From the NCBI GenBank assembly GCA_028826165.1, contig JAPDFW010000079.1:172001-236000 (forward strand): DNA of 64,000 bases, written 5' to 3'. This document shows positions 22,399-32,825 of the stretch, one piece after another. A program made the translations under genes and the position numbers. A model generated the notes under the pieces. That model searched no databases and was not told the DNA's origin. It saw only the letters and a program-made list of their open reading frames with translations. Every line of letters starts with the position of its first letter. Position 1 is the first letter of the stretch. Source of the DNA: Anaeramoeba ignava. Lineage: Eukaryota > Metamonada > Anaeramoebidae.

Positions 22399-22508
22399 TT
22401 AAAACAACAAAATAAAAAGAGAAGAAAAAAAAAATCTAAAAAAAAAAAAAAATGAAAAAAAAATTTATTTTCATTTTTTTTCATTTTTTTTTATTCATTT
22501 TTCAAAAA
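22399..22508. promoter_or_regulatory. Divergent 110-bp promoter region, BEACH / RCC1-BTB A
   Basis: Only 110 bp separate the BEACH ATG (minus) from the ATG of the first RCC1-BTB gene (plus). It is A-rich then T-rich (a run of A at about 22437-22452 and T-rich tracts to 22503). Both promoters must lie here or extend into the genes. Confidence 0.55.
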
Positions 22509-24237
22509 ATGAATGAAATTTTATTTTGGGGTTCAAATGAGAATCCAATCTTTGTAAAAAATGAAATAGAAATAATAACAAAACCAACTCAATTTAAATT
22601 TGAAAAAGAAAATGAAAACGGAATTAAACAAATTTCATCAGGTTATTCAGGAACAATTTTCCTTTTTGAAAATGGAAAAGCAATTGAATATTTAAAAAAT
22701 TCAAGCAAAAATCCTGAAAAAATCCAAATTGAAAATATTCAAAAAGTGGCAATTGGTTTTGAAAATGAAGCTATTTTAACAAAGGAAGGAAATGTATTTG
22801 CCAAAGGATTTTATATTAATCAAGAAAATCCAAATAAATTTATCAATATTTCATCATTAATTAAAGATCCAAATGACAGAATAATTCAAGACGTTGTTTC
22901 TGGAATTTATTCAATTTACTTATTAACTTCAAATCAAAATGTTTATGGAATTGGTTCAAATAGATCAGGTCAACTTGGTTTTGATTATAAAACACTTCCA
23001 AAAACAGAAAAACCAATTTTAATGATGAAAAATGTTTCTAAAATATTTTCAGGAAGCTCTTCATATTCAGTTTTTCTTTTGAATTCAAATCAAGAATTAT
23101 TTTGTTGTGGATCGAATTCTTATGGTCAACTTGGATTAGGAGAATCAATAAAAGGAACTATCCAAAAATTAACCAAAATCCAAAATATTCCAAAAGGCAG
23201 AATAATTGATATTCAATGTGCAGGTGAACATTCTATAATGATGATCGAACAAAAATCTCCAAAAAGAAAACTTTATTCATGTGGAAGAAGATTCCACAGC
23301 GGAATTCAGGGAGATGCTTATGAATTTACTGAAATCAAATCATCTTTATTTGAAAAAATAATATTCTTGATTTTTCTTGTGGGCTTGAACATACTTTGAT
23401 TTTAACTTCAAATTCAAAGATGATAGGTTTCGGACATAATTTTTTTGGTGAATTAGGAACTGGAACCATAAGAAATCAATCAAAACCAATTCAAATTGAA
23501 CTTCCTAAATTGTTATTTAGTGATGATGTTTCCAATTATCATCTATGCTGCGGATATGATAACTCATTTCTTTATTATTCTTCTCATTTCGCTTTTTTTA
23601 ATCTTGAAGAAGATTTGATTCAATTACTCAGAAGAAATGAATTTTGTGATATTTCATTTAAAACCAAAAATGGAGAAAAGATATTTGCTCATAAATTAAT
23701 ATTGAAATATAGATTAAAAGATGAAAATGAAATTGAAAAACTTCAAGAAATTATTTCAAAAAAATCAATTAAAGAATCAAATCAAATATTTGAAATGATT
23801 TATTCAAACAGAATAATAAATCCAAAATTATATTCTGAAATTAAAGAAATTATAAATTCAAATGAAAAATTGAAGAAACAATGAAAAGAATTTATTTAAA
23901 TGAAAATGAAAATGAAAAAGATTTTATTATTGAAAGAAAAGAAAAACAATATAAATTTCCAAAATTACTGTTGATAATGAGAAGCGGTTTATATCGAGGA
24001 ATGTTTTTATCTGTAACAGAAGATACTTCCAATAAAGTTACAGATTATAGTGAATTAAGTAATAAATCATTTCAAATATTTGAATATTGGATTTATTCAA
24101 ATCAAATTAAAGATGAAATTCAAATTACACAAGAAATTATTAATGAAATTCAAATTGGAATTGATTATTTTCAATTAAATCAAACAAATCCAAATTTATT
24201 TGATTTATTAATTAGGAAATTTAATAATCAAAATTAA
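22509..24237 (+). pseudogene. RCC1-BTB protein A, two frame breaks
   Basis: The start MNEILFWGSNENP at 22509 matches the starts of paralogues (MNEIIFFG, MNDCLFFG). Three collinear open frames cover the gene (to about 23360, then to about 23870, then to 24237). The first break is a one-base loss in GAAAATGATAAT (here GAAAAATAAT, near 23352). The second is a missing A in GAAAAAATTGAAG (near 23866). Together the frames encode RCC1 repeats (GSNRSGQLGF, GSNSYGQLGLGE, GHNFFGELGTG), a first BTB-like domain (EFCDISFKTKNGEKIFAHK) and a second (FPKLLLIMRSGLYRGMF). The protein ends RKFNNQN without the CAAX tail of paralogues E and D. It is either a decaying copy or an intact gene with consensus errors. 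Confidence 0.75.
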
Positions 24238-24334
24238 AATTAAAATTAAAATTTATTTGATTTATTATTTAACAAATTTAATAATAAAAATTAAAATTCC
24301 AAAATTTATTTTTTCATTTTTTTCTTTTTCAAAA

Positions 24335-26284
24335 ATGAATGATTGTTTATTTTTTGGTCAAAATGAATTACCAATTCTTTTAGAAAATGAAGAATATGAA
24401 ATAACAAAACCAATTAAATTTAAATTTGAAAATGAAAATGAAAATGAAAATGAAAATGAAAATGAAAAACAAATTAAACAAATTTCAACTGCAAAATTTT
24501 CAACAATTTTCCTTTTTGAAAACGGAAAAGCAATAGAATATTTAAGAAATTCAAATCAAAATCCTGAAAAAATCCAAATTGAAGAAAATATTCAAAAAGT
24601 AACTGTTGGTTTTGATAATGAAGTTATTTTAACAATAGAAGGAAATGTATTTGCCAAAGGAAATAATATTAATTCAAAAAATGCAAAAGAATTTATCAAT
24701 ATTTCATCATTAATTGAAGATAAAAATGATAGAATAATTCAAGATATTGTTTCTGTGAATAATTCAATTTATTTATTAACTTCAAATCAAAATGCTTATG
24801 GAATTGGTTCAAATAAATATATCCAACTTGGCTTTGGTCTTCAATCACTTGAAAAAACAGAAAAACCAATTTTAATGATGAAAAATGTTTCTAAAATATT
24901 TTCAGGAAATTGTTCTTCTCAGGTTTTTCTTTTAAATTCAAATCAAGAATTATTTGGATGTGGGAATAATTATTCTGGTCAACTTGGATTAGGAGAATCA
25001 AGAAAAGAAGAAAAAATTCAAAAACCAGCCAAAATCCAAAATATTCCAAAAGGCAAAATAATTGATATTCAATGTGGATGGTCTCATTCAATAATGTTGG
25101 TTGAAGATGAGATTCCAAAGAGAAAACTTTATTCATGTGGATATTATAGAGATAATGGTCTTGGCAAAACTGAAGAAAATACTTATGAATTTACTGAAAT
25201 CAAATCATCTTTATTTGAAAATGATGATAATATTCTTGATATTTCTTGTGGGCATTCTCATACTTTGATTTTAACATCCAAACCGAAATTGATAGCATTT
25301 GGAAATAACTATTGGGGTCAATTAGGAACTGGAAATAAAAAAGATCAAACAATTCCAATTCAAATTGAACTTCCTAAATTAAGATTTAATGAAGATATTT
25401 CCAATTATCATATTTCTTGTGGATTTCATAAATCTTTTCTTTATTATTCTCCTCCTTTCTTTTCCAATCTTGAAGAAGATTTGATAAAATTATTTGGAAG
25501 AAAAGAATTTTGTGATATTTCATTTAAAACAGAAAATGGAGAAAAGATATTTGCTCATAAATTAATATTGAAATATAGATTAAAAGATCAAAATCAAATT
25601 GAAAAACTCCAAGAAATTATTTCAAATAAATCAATTAAAGAATCAAATCAAATATTTGAAATGATTTATTCAAACAGAATAATAAATCCAAAATTATATT
25701 CTGAAATTAAAGAAATTATAAATTCAAATGAAAAAATAGAAGAAACAATGAAAAGAATTTATTTAAATGAAAATGAAAATGAAAAAGATTTTATAATTGA
25801 AAGAAAAGAAAAACAATATAAATTTCCAAAATTAATATTAATAATGAGAAGTGAATTATATCGAGGAATGTTTTTATCTGTAACAAATGATAAATCTAAT
25901 AAAGTTAAAGATTATAGTGAATTAAGTGATAAATCATTTCAAATATTTGAATATTGGATTTATTCAAATCAAATTAAAGATGAAATTGAAATTACTCAAG
26001 AAATAATTGATGAAATTAAAATTGGAATTGATTATTTTCAATTAAATCAAACAAATCCAAATTTATTTGATTTATTAATTAGGAAATTTAATAATCAAAA
26101 TCAAAATCAAATTCAAAATCAAAATCAAAATCAAAATCAAAATCAAAATCAAAATCAAAATCAAAATCAAAATCAAAATCAAAATCAAAATCAAAATCAA
26201 AATTTAAAAATCAAAATCAAAATCAAAATCAAAATCATTCCAAAAATAAAATTAAAATTAAAAATAATAATAAAGGTTGCTTAA
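24335..26284 (+). CDS. RCC1-BTB protein B, tail frame-slipped
   Basis: The ATG at 24335 (MNDCLFFGQNELP) is preferred to the upstream in-frame ATG at 24257 because paralogues start there. The frame gives about 649 residues. RCC1 repeats fill the first two thirds (GSNKYIQLGF, GNNYSGQLGLGE, GNNYWGQLGTGN), followed by two BTB-like domains (EFCDISFKTENGEKIFAHK; FIIERKEKQYKFPKL with YRGMFLSV). RCC1 propellers and BTB folds both mediate protein contacts; BTB proteins are often Cullin-3 adaptors, but that role is not shown here. After FNNQNQ an Asn-Gln repeat slips into a Lys-Ile frame and stops at 26284. In another frame the bases 26278-26292 read CLIF-stop, the C-terminus of paralogues D and E. Confidence 0.85.
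   Translation: MNDCLFFGQNELPILLENEEYEITKPIKFKFENENENENENENEKQIKQISTAKFSTIFLFENGKAIEYLRNSNQNPEKIQIEENIQKVTVGFDNEVILTIEGNVFAKGNNINSKNAKEFINISSLIEDKNDRIIQDIVSVNNSIYLLTSNQNAYGIGSNKYIQLGFGLQSLEKTEKPILMMKNVSKIFSGNCSSQVFLLNSNQELFGCGNNYSGQLGLGESRKEEKIQKPAKIQNIPKGKIIDIQCGWSHSIMLVEDEIPKRKLYSCGYYRDNGLGKTEENTYEFTEIKSSLFENDDNILDISCGHSHTLILTSKPKLIAFGNNYWGQLGTGNKKDQTIPIQIELPKLRFNEDISNYHISCGFHKSFLYYSPPFFSNLEEDLIKLFGRKEFCDISFKTENGEKIFAHKLILKYRLKDQNQIEKLQEIISNKSIKESNQIFEMIYSNRIINPKLYSEIKEIINSNEKIEETMKRIYLNENENEKDFIIERKEKQYKFPKLILIMRSELYRGMFLSVTNDKSNKVKDYSELSDKSFQIFEYWIYSNQIKDEIEITQEIIDEIKIGIDYFQLNQTNPNLFDLLIRKFNNQNQNQIQNQNQNQNQNQNQNQNQNQNQNQNQNQNQNLKIKIKIKIKIIPKIKLKLKIIIKVA
26093..26230 (+). repeat. (AATCAA)n coding repeat in RCC1-BTB B
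   Basis: An Asn-Gln hexamer array in the tail of gene B. Near 26203 an extra stretch (TTTAAAAATC) changes the frame, so the same hexamers are then read as Lys-Ile. Confidence 0.9.
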
Positions 26285-27162
26285 TATTTTGAACGAAATA
26301 ATTGTTTGAGGATTTCAAATAAATCCAAATCCAAATCAAAATCAAAATCAAAAGAAAAATAAAAATCAAAATCAAAATTCAGATATTAAATGTTTTGATC
26401 TTGTTTTTTTTTGTGAATAAATTAATAATTTTCTTATTAAAAAAGAAGCAAAAAATCAATTAAAATTAATCAACATTAAATCTAAAATAAATTATTAATT
26501 ATTTTTAATTTTAATTTAATTTAAATAAATAAGATCAAATTTTTTTCCAATTTAGATAAATTCAACCCCCAAAACAAGAAAATTTAGGAAATAAAAATTA
26601 AAATAGATTTTAGTTTTTATTTTTAATTTAAAATAATTTAAAATGAAAAATTTAACTTTTAAATTGATCAAATTGGAAATTATTATTAATTAAATTAATT
26701 TAAATTTTTCAAAAAGAAAAGAATAAAATTAAAATTAACTTTTTAAACTAATTTTCTTAAATAAAAATTAAAATTAATTTAAGGATCTGATTATTTTAAA
26801 TTTAAATTAAAAATTGAAACAATGAAATAATAAAGAAAAGAAAATAAGAAAAAATGTTTAATAAATGTTTAAATTATCATTTTATTATTTTATTATTTTA
26901 TTATTTTATTATTTTATTATTTTATTATTTTTATTTTTAGTTTTTTTTTGCCATCTTGATCTACAAAAAAAAAATGAAGATAAAAGAAAAAAAAATTTTT
27001 TCGTTTGATTTTCATTTCTTTTTAATCAAATTTCTTATTTGAATTTAAATTTAAATTGTAACTAAATATTTGTTTATTTAAATTTTAATTTTAATTTAAA
27101 TTTTAATTTTAATAATTTTTTAATTTTTTCCACAAAAAAAAAAAACAAAAATAATAAGGAAA
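26285..27162 (+). promoter_or_regulatory. Upstream region of propeller copy 4 (type alpha)
   Basis: No gene is seen. From about 26350 to 27162 the sequence is nearly identical to 29340-30123, upstream of copy 5, and the inner part is the reverse complement of the regions upstream of copies 1 and 3. GCCATCTTGATCTAC is at 26950-26964, 199 bp before the ATG, followed by ATGAAGATAAAAG and an A8T6 dyad (about 26988-27001). A (TTTTA)n run is at 26879-26930. Confidence 0.6.
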
Positions 27163-29291
27163 ATGAAAAATAAATTGATTCTTTTTGTTTGTTTTACTTC
27201 TTTTCTTTTGTTGGTTAAATCAAATGTTCAAATTGATAAAGTATTCACATTTCCAATTTCAATATATTCTCCTGTTAATATTTTGGTTGATAATGATGAA
27301 GGATTTGTTTATGTTGTTGATCAAATGAATTCAGCCTCAACACCATATTCTTTCTTATTCAAATTTGATATGAATACTCTTGAATTTCTTGATGCTCTTG
27401 ATTTAGGAATTGTAGATGCTTATGGAGCAGTTATTGATACAGTGAATAAATTTGTTTATGTTGCAACAGATGATAATTCACCAGTTCAAATTTCCAAAGT
27501 TGATTTGAAAAAATTTGAAGTTGATGATATTCTCACATTATTGATTGGTGCTCAAAATGGAGCTTGGATAGGTCAAATTGATATTGTGAATCAAAAAGCT
27601 TATTTTGGTTGTGATTCTCCTCCTTTTGTTGTTAAAATTGATTTAACTACATTTACTGAAGAAGCAACTTTAGCTCTTTCTGATGATTGGTTAGATACTT
27701 TTGTAATTGATATTCCAAATGGATTATTATATGTTTCAGCACAACCTAATTCACAAGTTAATGAAACATTGTACAAAATTGCTTTATCAAGTTTTAGTGT
27801 GATTGATGCTCTTTTCTTCAATTCTTCAAATGATGTGAATCTCTATTATGGAGCAATTGATTATTCAACACAAAAAATGTATTTAGGCACATGGAAATCA
27901 CCAGCTAATGTTGTTATAGTTGATTTGGTAAATTTCACAAAACAAGATGTTGTTAATCTTACAGCTTTGAACAGGATTTCAGGAATAGGAATTGATGAAA
28001 CTAATGGAAATGCTATTTTGGTTGATAAGAATGGAGTTATGGCTAAAATGGATTTAACAAATAATTCAATAATTGATACATTTAATACTATTAGTGATGG
28101 TTCTGGTGTTGATTCAGTTGCTTTTGATTTTGAAACTGAAAAAGCTTATATTGCAACGTATAATCGTGAATTAATTGAAGTTGATTTATCTTTATTCCAA
28201 GTTGAAAAAACCACAACCCCACAAGATTATTCAAATCCTGATTTACTTCTTATTGATGAATCTAATCAAATTGGTTATTTTGAATTCCTCATTTCTAATA
28301 ATTATTCTATTATCAAATTTGATCTTCAATCACTTTCAATTATTGATTATTTGAATATAAGTAATGAATGTAAATATGGAGAAATTGATACATTAAATGG
28401 ATTTCTTTATTTGTTTCCAACTTCTTTAAATGGATTAAATATTGGAAAATTAAGATTATCAAATTTTTCATTTGAAGAATTTAATCAAATTCATGATAAT
28501 GGAACAATTGAATCAATAACATTTGATGAACAAAAAGGAATTCTTTATTTTGGATATTTGAATAATGATAATTCAAATTATGAAATGATTCAAGTTAATG
28601 TTACTGATTTAACAATAATTGGAAATTTAAGTTTTGGAAATGAAACAGATTTCCTTGATATTAATATTGATACTTCAAATGAATATCTTTATTCACTTTA
28701 TTCAAACACTTCTGATTACAATAATTATCTTTCCAAAATTAATTCATCCAATATGAATATTATTGATAATTTAAATTTTGAAGATTCATTTTCTGAATAT
28801 TTTTTTGAAAAGAATTTCCAATATTTCTATTTCCAAAATTCAACCAATAATTTGATTTCAAGAGTTGATTTAACTAATATGATAATTATGAATGATTCAT
28901 TAAATGTTACTTCATTTTACTTATATCCAAATAATTTTGAATTCAATAATGGTTCAATTTATTTGATAGGTTCAAATTCTACTTCTGGTGATAATTAGTT
29001 TATTTTCTTGAAGTTGAATTAAGTTCAAATCAATTAATTTCAAACATTTCAACAGAATATTCTTGGCAAAGTTTAATTATTGAATATGATTCATCAAAAT
29101 CAATAGTTTATCTTTTAAATTCTGATAAACAACCCTATTCCTTATATGAAATTCAACAACCAACACCAACTCCAACTCCAACTCCAACTCCAACTCCAAC
29201 ACAAACTCCAACTCCAAAACCTTCTTCAAGTCAACAAATTCTTTTCTCAATTTTAATTTTAGGAATAACAATAATTTTTGGATTATTTTAA
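27163..29291 (+). pseudogene. Secreted beta-propeller surface protein, copy 4 (frame break)
   Basis: The frame from 27163 encodes the signal peptide (MKNKLILF...LLVKS) and about 610 residues of propeller. It then stops at 28998 because one T is missing in GATAATTTAGTT (here GATAATTAGTT, near 28991). Past the break the homologous sequence continues to the usual hydrophobic tail and a TAA at 29289-29291. The Pro-Thr stalk is the longest of the six copies, with about eight Pro-Thr pairs against two or three. The copy is a tandem duplicate of copy 5 (period 2961 bp) and lacks the downstream stem-loop module. It is either a recent pseudogene or a single-base sequence error. Confidence 0.75.
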
Positions 29292-30123
29292 TTGAATTTT
29301 TTCTTCAATTCTTTCTTTCTTTCTTTCTTTCTTTCCAAAAAAAGAAAAATAAAAATCAAAATTCAGATATTAAATGTTTTGATCTTGTTTTTTTTTTGTG
29401 AATAAATTAATAATTTTCTTATTAAAAAAGAAGCAAAAAATCAATTAAAATTAATCAACATTAAATCTAAAATAAATTATTAATTATTTTTAATTTTAAT
29501 TTAAATTTAAATAAATAAGATCAAATTTTTTTCCAATTTAGATAAATTCAACCCCCAAAACAAGAAAATTTAGGAAATAAAAATTAAAATAGATTTTAGT
29601 TTTTATTTTTAATTTAAAATAATTTAAAATGAAAAATTTAACTTTTAAATTGATCAAATTGGAAATCATCATTAATTAAATTAATTTAAATTTTTCAAAA
29701 AGAAAAGAATAAAATTAAAATTAACTTTTTAAACTAATTTTCTTAAATAAAAATTAAAATTAATTTAAGGATCTGATTATTTTAAATTTAAATTAAAAAT
29801 TGAAACAATCAAATAATAAAGAAAAGAAAATAAGAAAAAATGTTTAATAAATGTTTAAATTATTATTTTATTTTATTATTTTATTATTTTATTATTTTAT
29901 TTTTAGTTTTTTTTTGCCATCTTGATCTACAAAAAAAAATGAAGATAAAAGAAAAAAAAATTTTTTTTTTTAGTTTTCATTTCTTTTTAATCAAATTTCT
30001 TATTTGATTTTAAATTTAATTTTAAGTAAATATTTAATTATTTAAATTTTAATTTTAATTTAAATTTTAATTTTAATAATTTTTTACTTTTTTCCACAAA
30101 AAAAACAAAAATAATAAGGAAAA
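29292..30123 (+). promoter_or_regulatory. Duplication junction and upstream region of propeller copy 5
   Basis: After the stop of copy 4 come the AATTGAA/TTCAATT hairpin and a short (CTTT)n tract (29309-29333). At about 29335-29350 the sequence passes straight into the upstream block also seen at 26350-27162. GCCATCTTGATCTAC is at 29916-29930, 194 bp before the ATG of copy 5, with an A/T dyad at about 29951-29970. No gene is seen. Confidence 0.6.
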
Positions 30124-32217
30124 ATGAAAAATAAATTGATTCTTTTTGTTTGTTTTACTTCTTTTCTTTTGTTGGTTAAATCAAATGATCAAATTGATAA
30201 AGTATTCACATTTCCAATTTCATTATCTTCTCCTCTTAATGTTTTGGTTGATAGTGATGAAGGATTTGTTTATGTTGTTGATGAAATGAATTCAGCCTCA
30301 ACACCACATTCTTTCTTATTCAAATTTGATATGAATACTCTTGAATTTCTTGATGCTCTTGATTTAGGAATTATAGGTGCTTATGGAGCAGTTATTGATA
30401 CAGTGAATAAATTTGTTTATGTTGCAACATATAATAGTCCACCAGTTCAAATTTCCAAAGTTGATTTGAAAAAATTTGAAGTTGTTGATATTCTCACATT
30501 AGATGTTGATGTTAAATTTGGAGCTTGGATAGGTCAAATTGATATTGTGAATCAAAAAGCTTATTTTGGTTGTAATTCTCCTCCTTTTGTTGTTAAAATT
30601 GATTTAACTACATTTACTGAAGAAACAAATTTATCTCTTTCTCATGATTGGTTTGATTTTCTAATAATTGATATTCCAAATGGTTTCTTGTATGCTATAA
30701 CTGAACCTTTTTCAGGCGATAATCAAACATTGTATAAAATTTCTTTATCAAGTTTGATTGCAGTTGATACTCTTTTCTTTAATTCTTCAAATGATAGTGG
30801 AATGGATTATGGAGCAATTGATTATTCAACACAAAAAATGTATGTAGGTACAGGGCAATCACCCATGGGTATTGTTATAGTTGATTTGGTAAATTTCACA
30901 AAACAAGAAAATCTTAATTTTTCAGCTCTATCTATTAACAAAGGAGTTGGAATTGATGAAACTAATGGAAATGCTATTTTGGTTGATTCAAATGGAGTTA
31001 TGGCTAAAATGGATTTAACAAATAACTCAATAATTGATACATTGAATACTATTAGTGATGGTTCTTATGTTGATTCAGTTGTTTTTGATATTGAAACTGA
31101 AAAAGTTTATATTGCAACGGATTATCGTGAATTAATTGAAGTTGATTTATCTTTATTCCAAGTTGAAAAAACCACAACCCCACAAAATTATTCAAATCCT
31201 GATTTACTTCTTATTGATGAATCTAATCAAAATGGTTATTTTGAATTCCTCATTTCTAATAATTATTCTATTATCAAATTTGATCTTCAATCACTTTCAA
31301 TTATTGATAATTTGGATATCAGTCAGGAATGTGAATATGGAGAAATTGATACATTAAATGGATTTCTTTATTTGTTTCCAACTTCTTTAAATGGATTAAA
31401 TATTGGAAAATTAAGATTATCAAATTTTTCATTTGAAGAATTTAATCAAATTCATGATAATGGAACAATTGAATCAATAACATTTGATGAACAAAAAGGA
31501 ATTCTTTATTTTGGATATTTGAATAATGATAATTCAAATTATGAAATGATTCAAGTTAATGTTACTGATTTAACAATAATTGGAAATTCAAGTTTTGGAA
31601 ATGAAACAGATTTCCTTGATATTAATATTGATACTTCAAATGAATATCTTTATTCACTTTATTCAAACACTTCTGATTACAATAATTATCTTTCCAAAAT
31701 TAATTCATCCAATTTGAATATTATTGATAATTTAAATTTTGAAGATTCATTTTCTGAATATTTTTTTGAAAAGAGTTGCCAATATTTCTATTTCCAAAAT
31801 TCAACCAATAATTTGATTTCAAGAGTTGATTTAACTAATATGATAATTATGAATGATTCATTAAATGTTACTTCATTTTACTTATATCCAAATAATTTTG
31901 AATTCAATAATGGTTCAATTTATTTGATAGGTTCAAATTCCAGTTCTAGTGATCAATTAGTTAATGTTCTTGAAGTTGAATTAAGTTCAAATCAATTAAT
32001 TTCAAACATTTCAACAGAATATTCTTGGCAAAGTTTAATTAGTGAATATGATTCATCAAAATCAATAGTTTATCTTTTAAATTCTGGTCAACAACCTTAT
32101 TCCTTATATGAAATTCAACAACCAACACCAACTCCAACTCCAAAACCTTCTTCAAGTCAACAAATTCTTTTCTCAATTTTAATTTTAGGAATAACAATAA
32201 TTTTTGGATTATTTTAA
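30124..32217 (+). CDS. Secreted beta-propeller surface protein, copy 5
   Basis: The protein has 697 residues: signal peptide (LILFVCFTSFLLLVKS), propeller units of about 45 residues, PTPTPTPKP linker, SSSQQ and a hydrophobic tail ending at the stop, consistent with GPI anchoring. The second half is nearly identical to copy 4 (LNGLNIGKLRLSNFSFEEF and onward), while residues about 190-290 differ much more. That mosaic pattern is expected from recent duplication or gene conversion plus local divergence. It has the complete downstream module set. Confidence 0.8.
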   Translation: MKNKLILFVCFTSFLLLVKSNDQIDKVFTFPISLSSPLNVLVDSDEGFVYVVDEMNSASTPHSFLFKFDMNTLEFLDALDLGIIGAYGAVIDTVNKFVYVATYNSPPVQISKVDLKKFEVVDILTLDVDVKFGAWIGQIDIVNQKAYFGCNSPPFVVKIDLTTFTEETNLSLSHDWFDFLIIDIPNGFLYAITEPFSGDNQTLYKISLSSLIAVDTLFFNSSNDSGMDYGAIDYSTQKMYVGTGQSPMGIVIVDLVNFTKQENLNFSALSINKGVGIDETNGNAILVDSNGVMAKMDLTNNSIIDTLNTISDGSYVDSVVFDIETEKVYIATDYRELIEVDLSLFQVEKTTTPQNYSNPDLLLIDESNQNGYFEFLISNNYSIIKFDLQSLSIIDNLDISQECEYGEIDTLNGFLYLFPTSLNGLNIGKLRLSNFSFEEFNQIHDNGTIESITFDEQKGILYFGYLNNDNSNYEMIQVNVTDLTIIGNSSFGNETDFLDINIDTSNEYLYSLYSNTSDYNNYLSKINSSNLNIIDNLNFEDSFSEYFFEKSCQYFYFQNSTNNLISRVDLTNMIIMNDSLNVTSFYLYPNNFEFNNGSIYLIGSNSSSSDQLVNVLEVELSSNQLISNISTEYSWQSLISEYDSSKSIVYLLNSGQQPYSLYEIQQPTPTPTPKPSSSQQILFSILILGITIIFGLF

Positions 32218-32379
32218 TTCAATTTTTTCTTCAATTCTTTCTTTCTTTTTTTCTTCCTTTCTTTCTTTCTTTCTTTCTTTCTTTCCAAAAAAATAAAAAT
32301 AATCCCAAATCAAATTTAAAATTTTAATTTTTAAATTTTTAATTTCAAAATCTAAATCTAAATAATCTAAATTTCAAAA
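32218..32379 (+). repeat. 3' flank of propeller copy 5 with (CTTT)n
   Basis: AATTCAATTTTTTCTTCAATT follows the stop (one hairpin base changed from other copies), then an interrupted (CTTT)n tract at about 32236-32284 and the shared AATCCCAAATC sequence. Confidence 0.65.
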
Positions 32380-32600
32380 AAAAAGAATTTATTTTGATTT
32401 GATTTTTATGTTTAATTTTTATGTTTTATTTTTGAAATCCATAAGTTTATTCGGTAAAAATTAAATTAAATGAAAAAAATATAAAATTTTAAATAATTTT
32501 TTTTTTCACTCTTACAAGAATCTTTTGATGATTTTTTTCATAGCTAACATTACAAAGTAATGTGGGGGAATGATGTTTGAATACCAAACTTATTCCCTTC
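32380..32600 (+). ncRNA. Conserved stem-loop element, copy 3
   Basis: The element is in the direct orientation here: ATTCGGTAAAAATT (about 32448), a T run, CACTCTTACAAGAATC, hairpin ACATTAC-AAA-GTAATGT (about 32548-32564), then GGGGGAAT...GTTTG...CAAAC...ATTCCC (about 32565-32598). Confidence 0.45.
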
Positions 32601-32825
32601 TTTCTATTTATTTTTATTTTTAATTTTAATTTTATTTTATATTTATTTAATTGTTTTTTGAATTAATAAAATAAAAAAGTGGAATAAAAAATTTATTTTA
32701 TTTTTTCTTTTCTTCTTTTTTATTTTTAATTTTATATTTATATTTAATTTTATTTTTGTTTTTGAATTAATAAAATAAAAAAGTGGAATAAAAAATTTAT
32801 TTTTTAATTTTATTTTTTTCATCAA
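32601..32825. repeat. AT-rich repeat block with GTGGAATAAA-type units
   Basis: Two units of roughly 105 bp, each containing GAATTAATAAAATAAAAAAG followed by TGGAATAAAAAATTTA (about 32659-32697 and 32764-32802). Confidence 0.65.

Noticed and set aside
22452-22508. Apparent signal peptide (MKKKFIFIFFHFFLFIF) at the front of RCC1-BTB A
   Set aside because: It is the translated A/T-rich leader. Paralogues begin at the MNEI or MNDC methionine, and the hydrophobic residues come only from T-rich codons.
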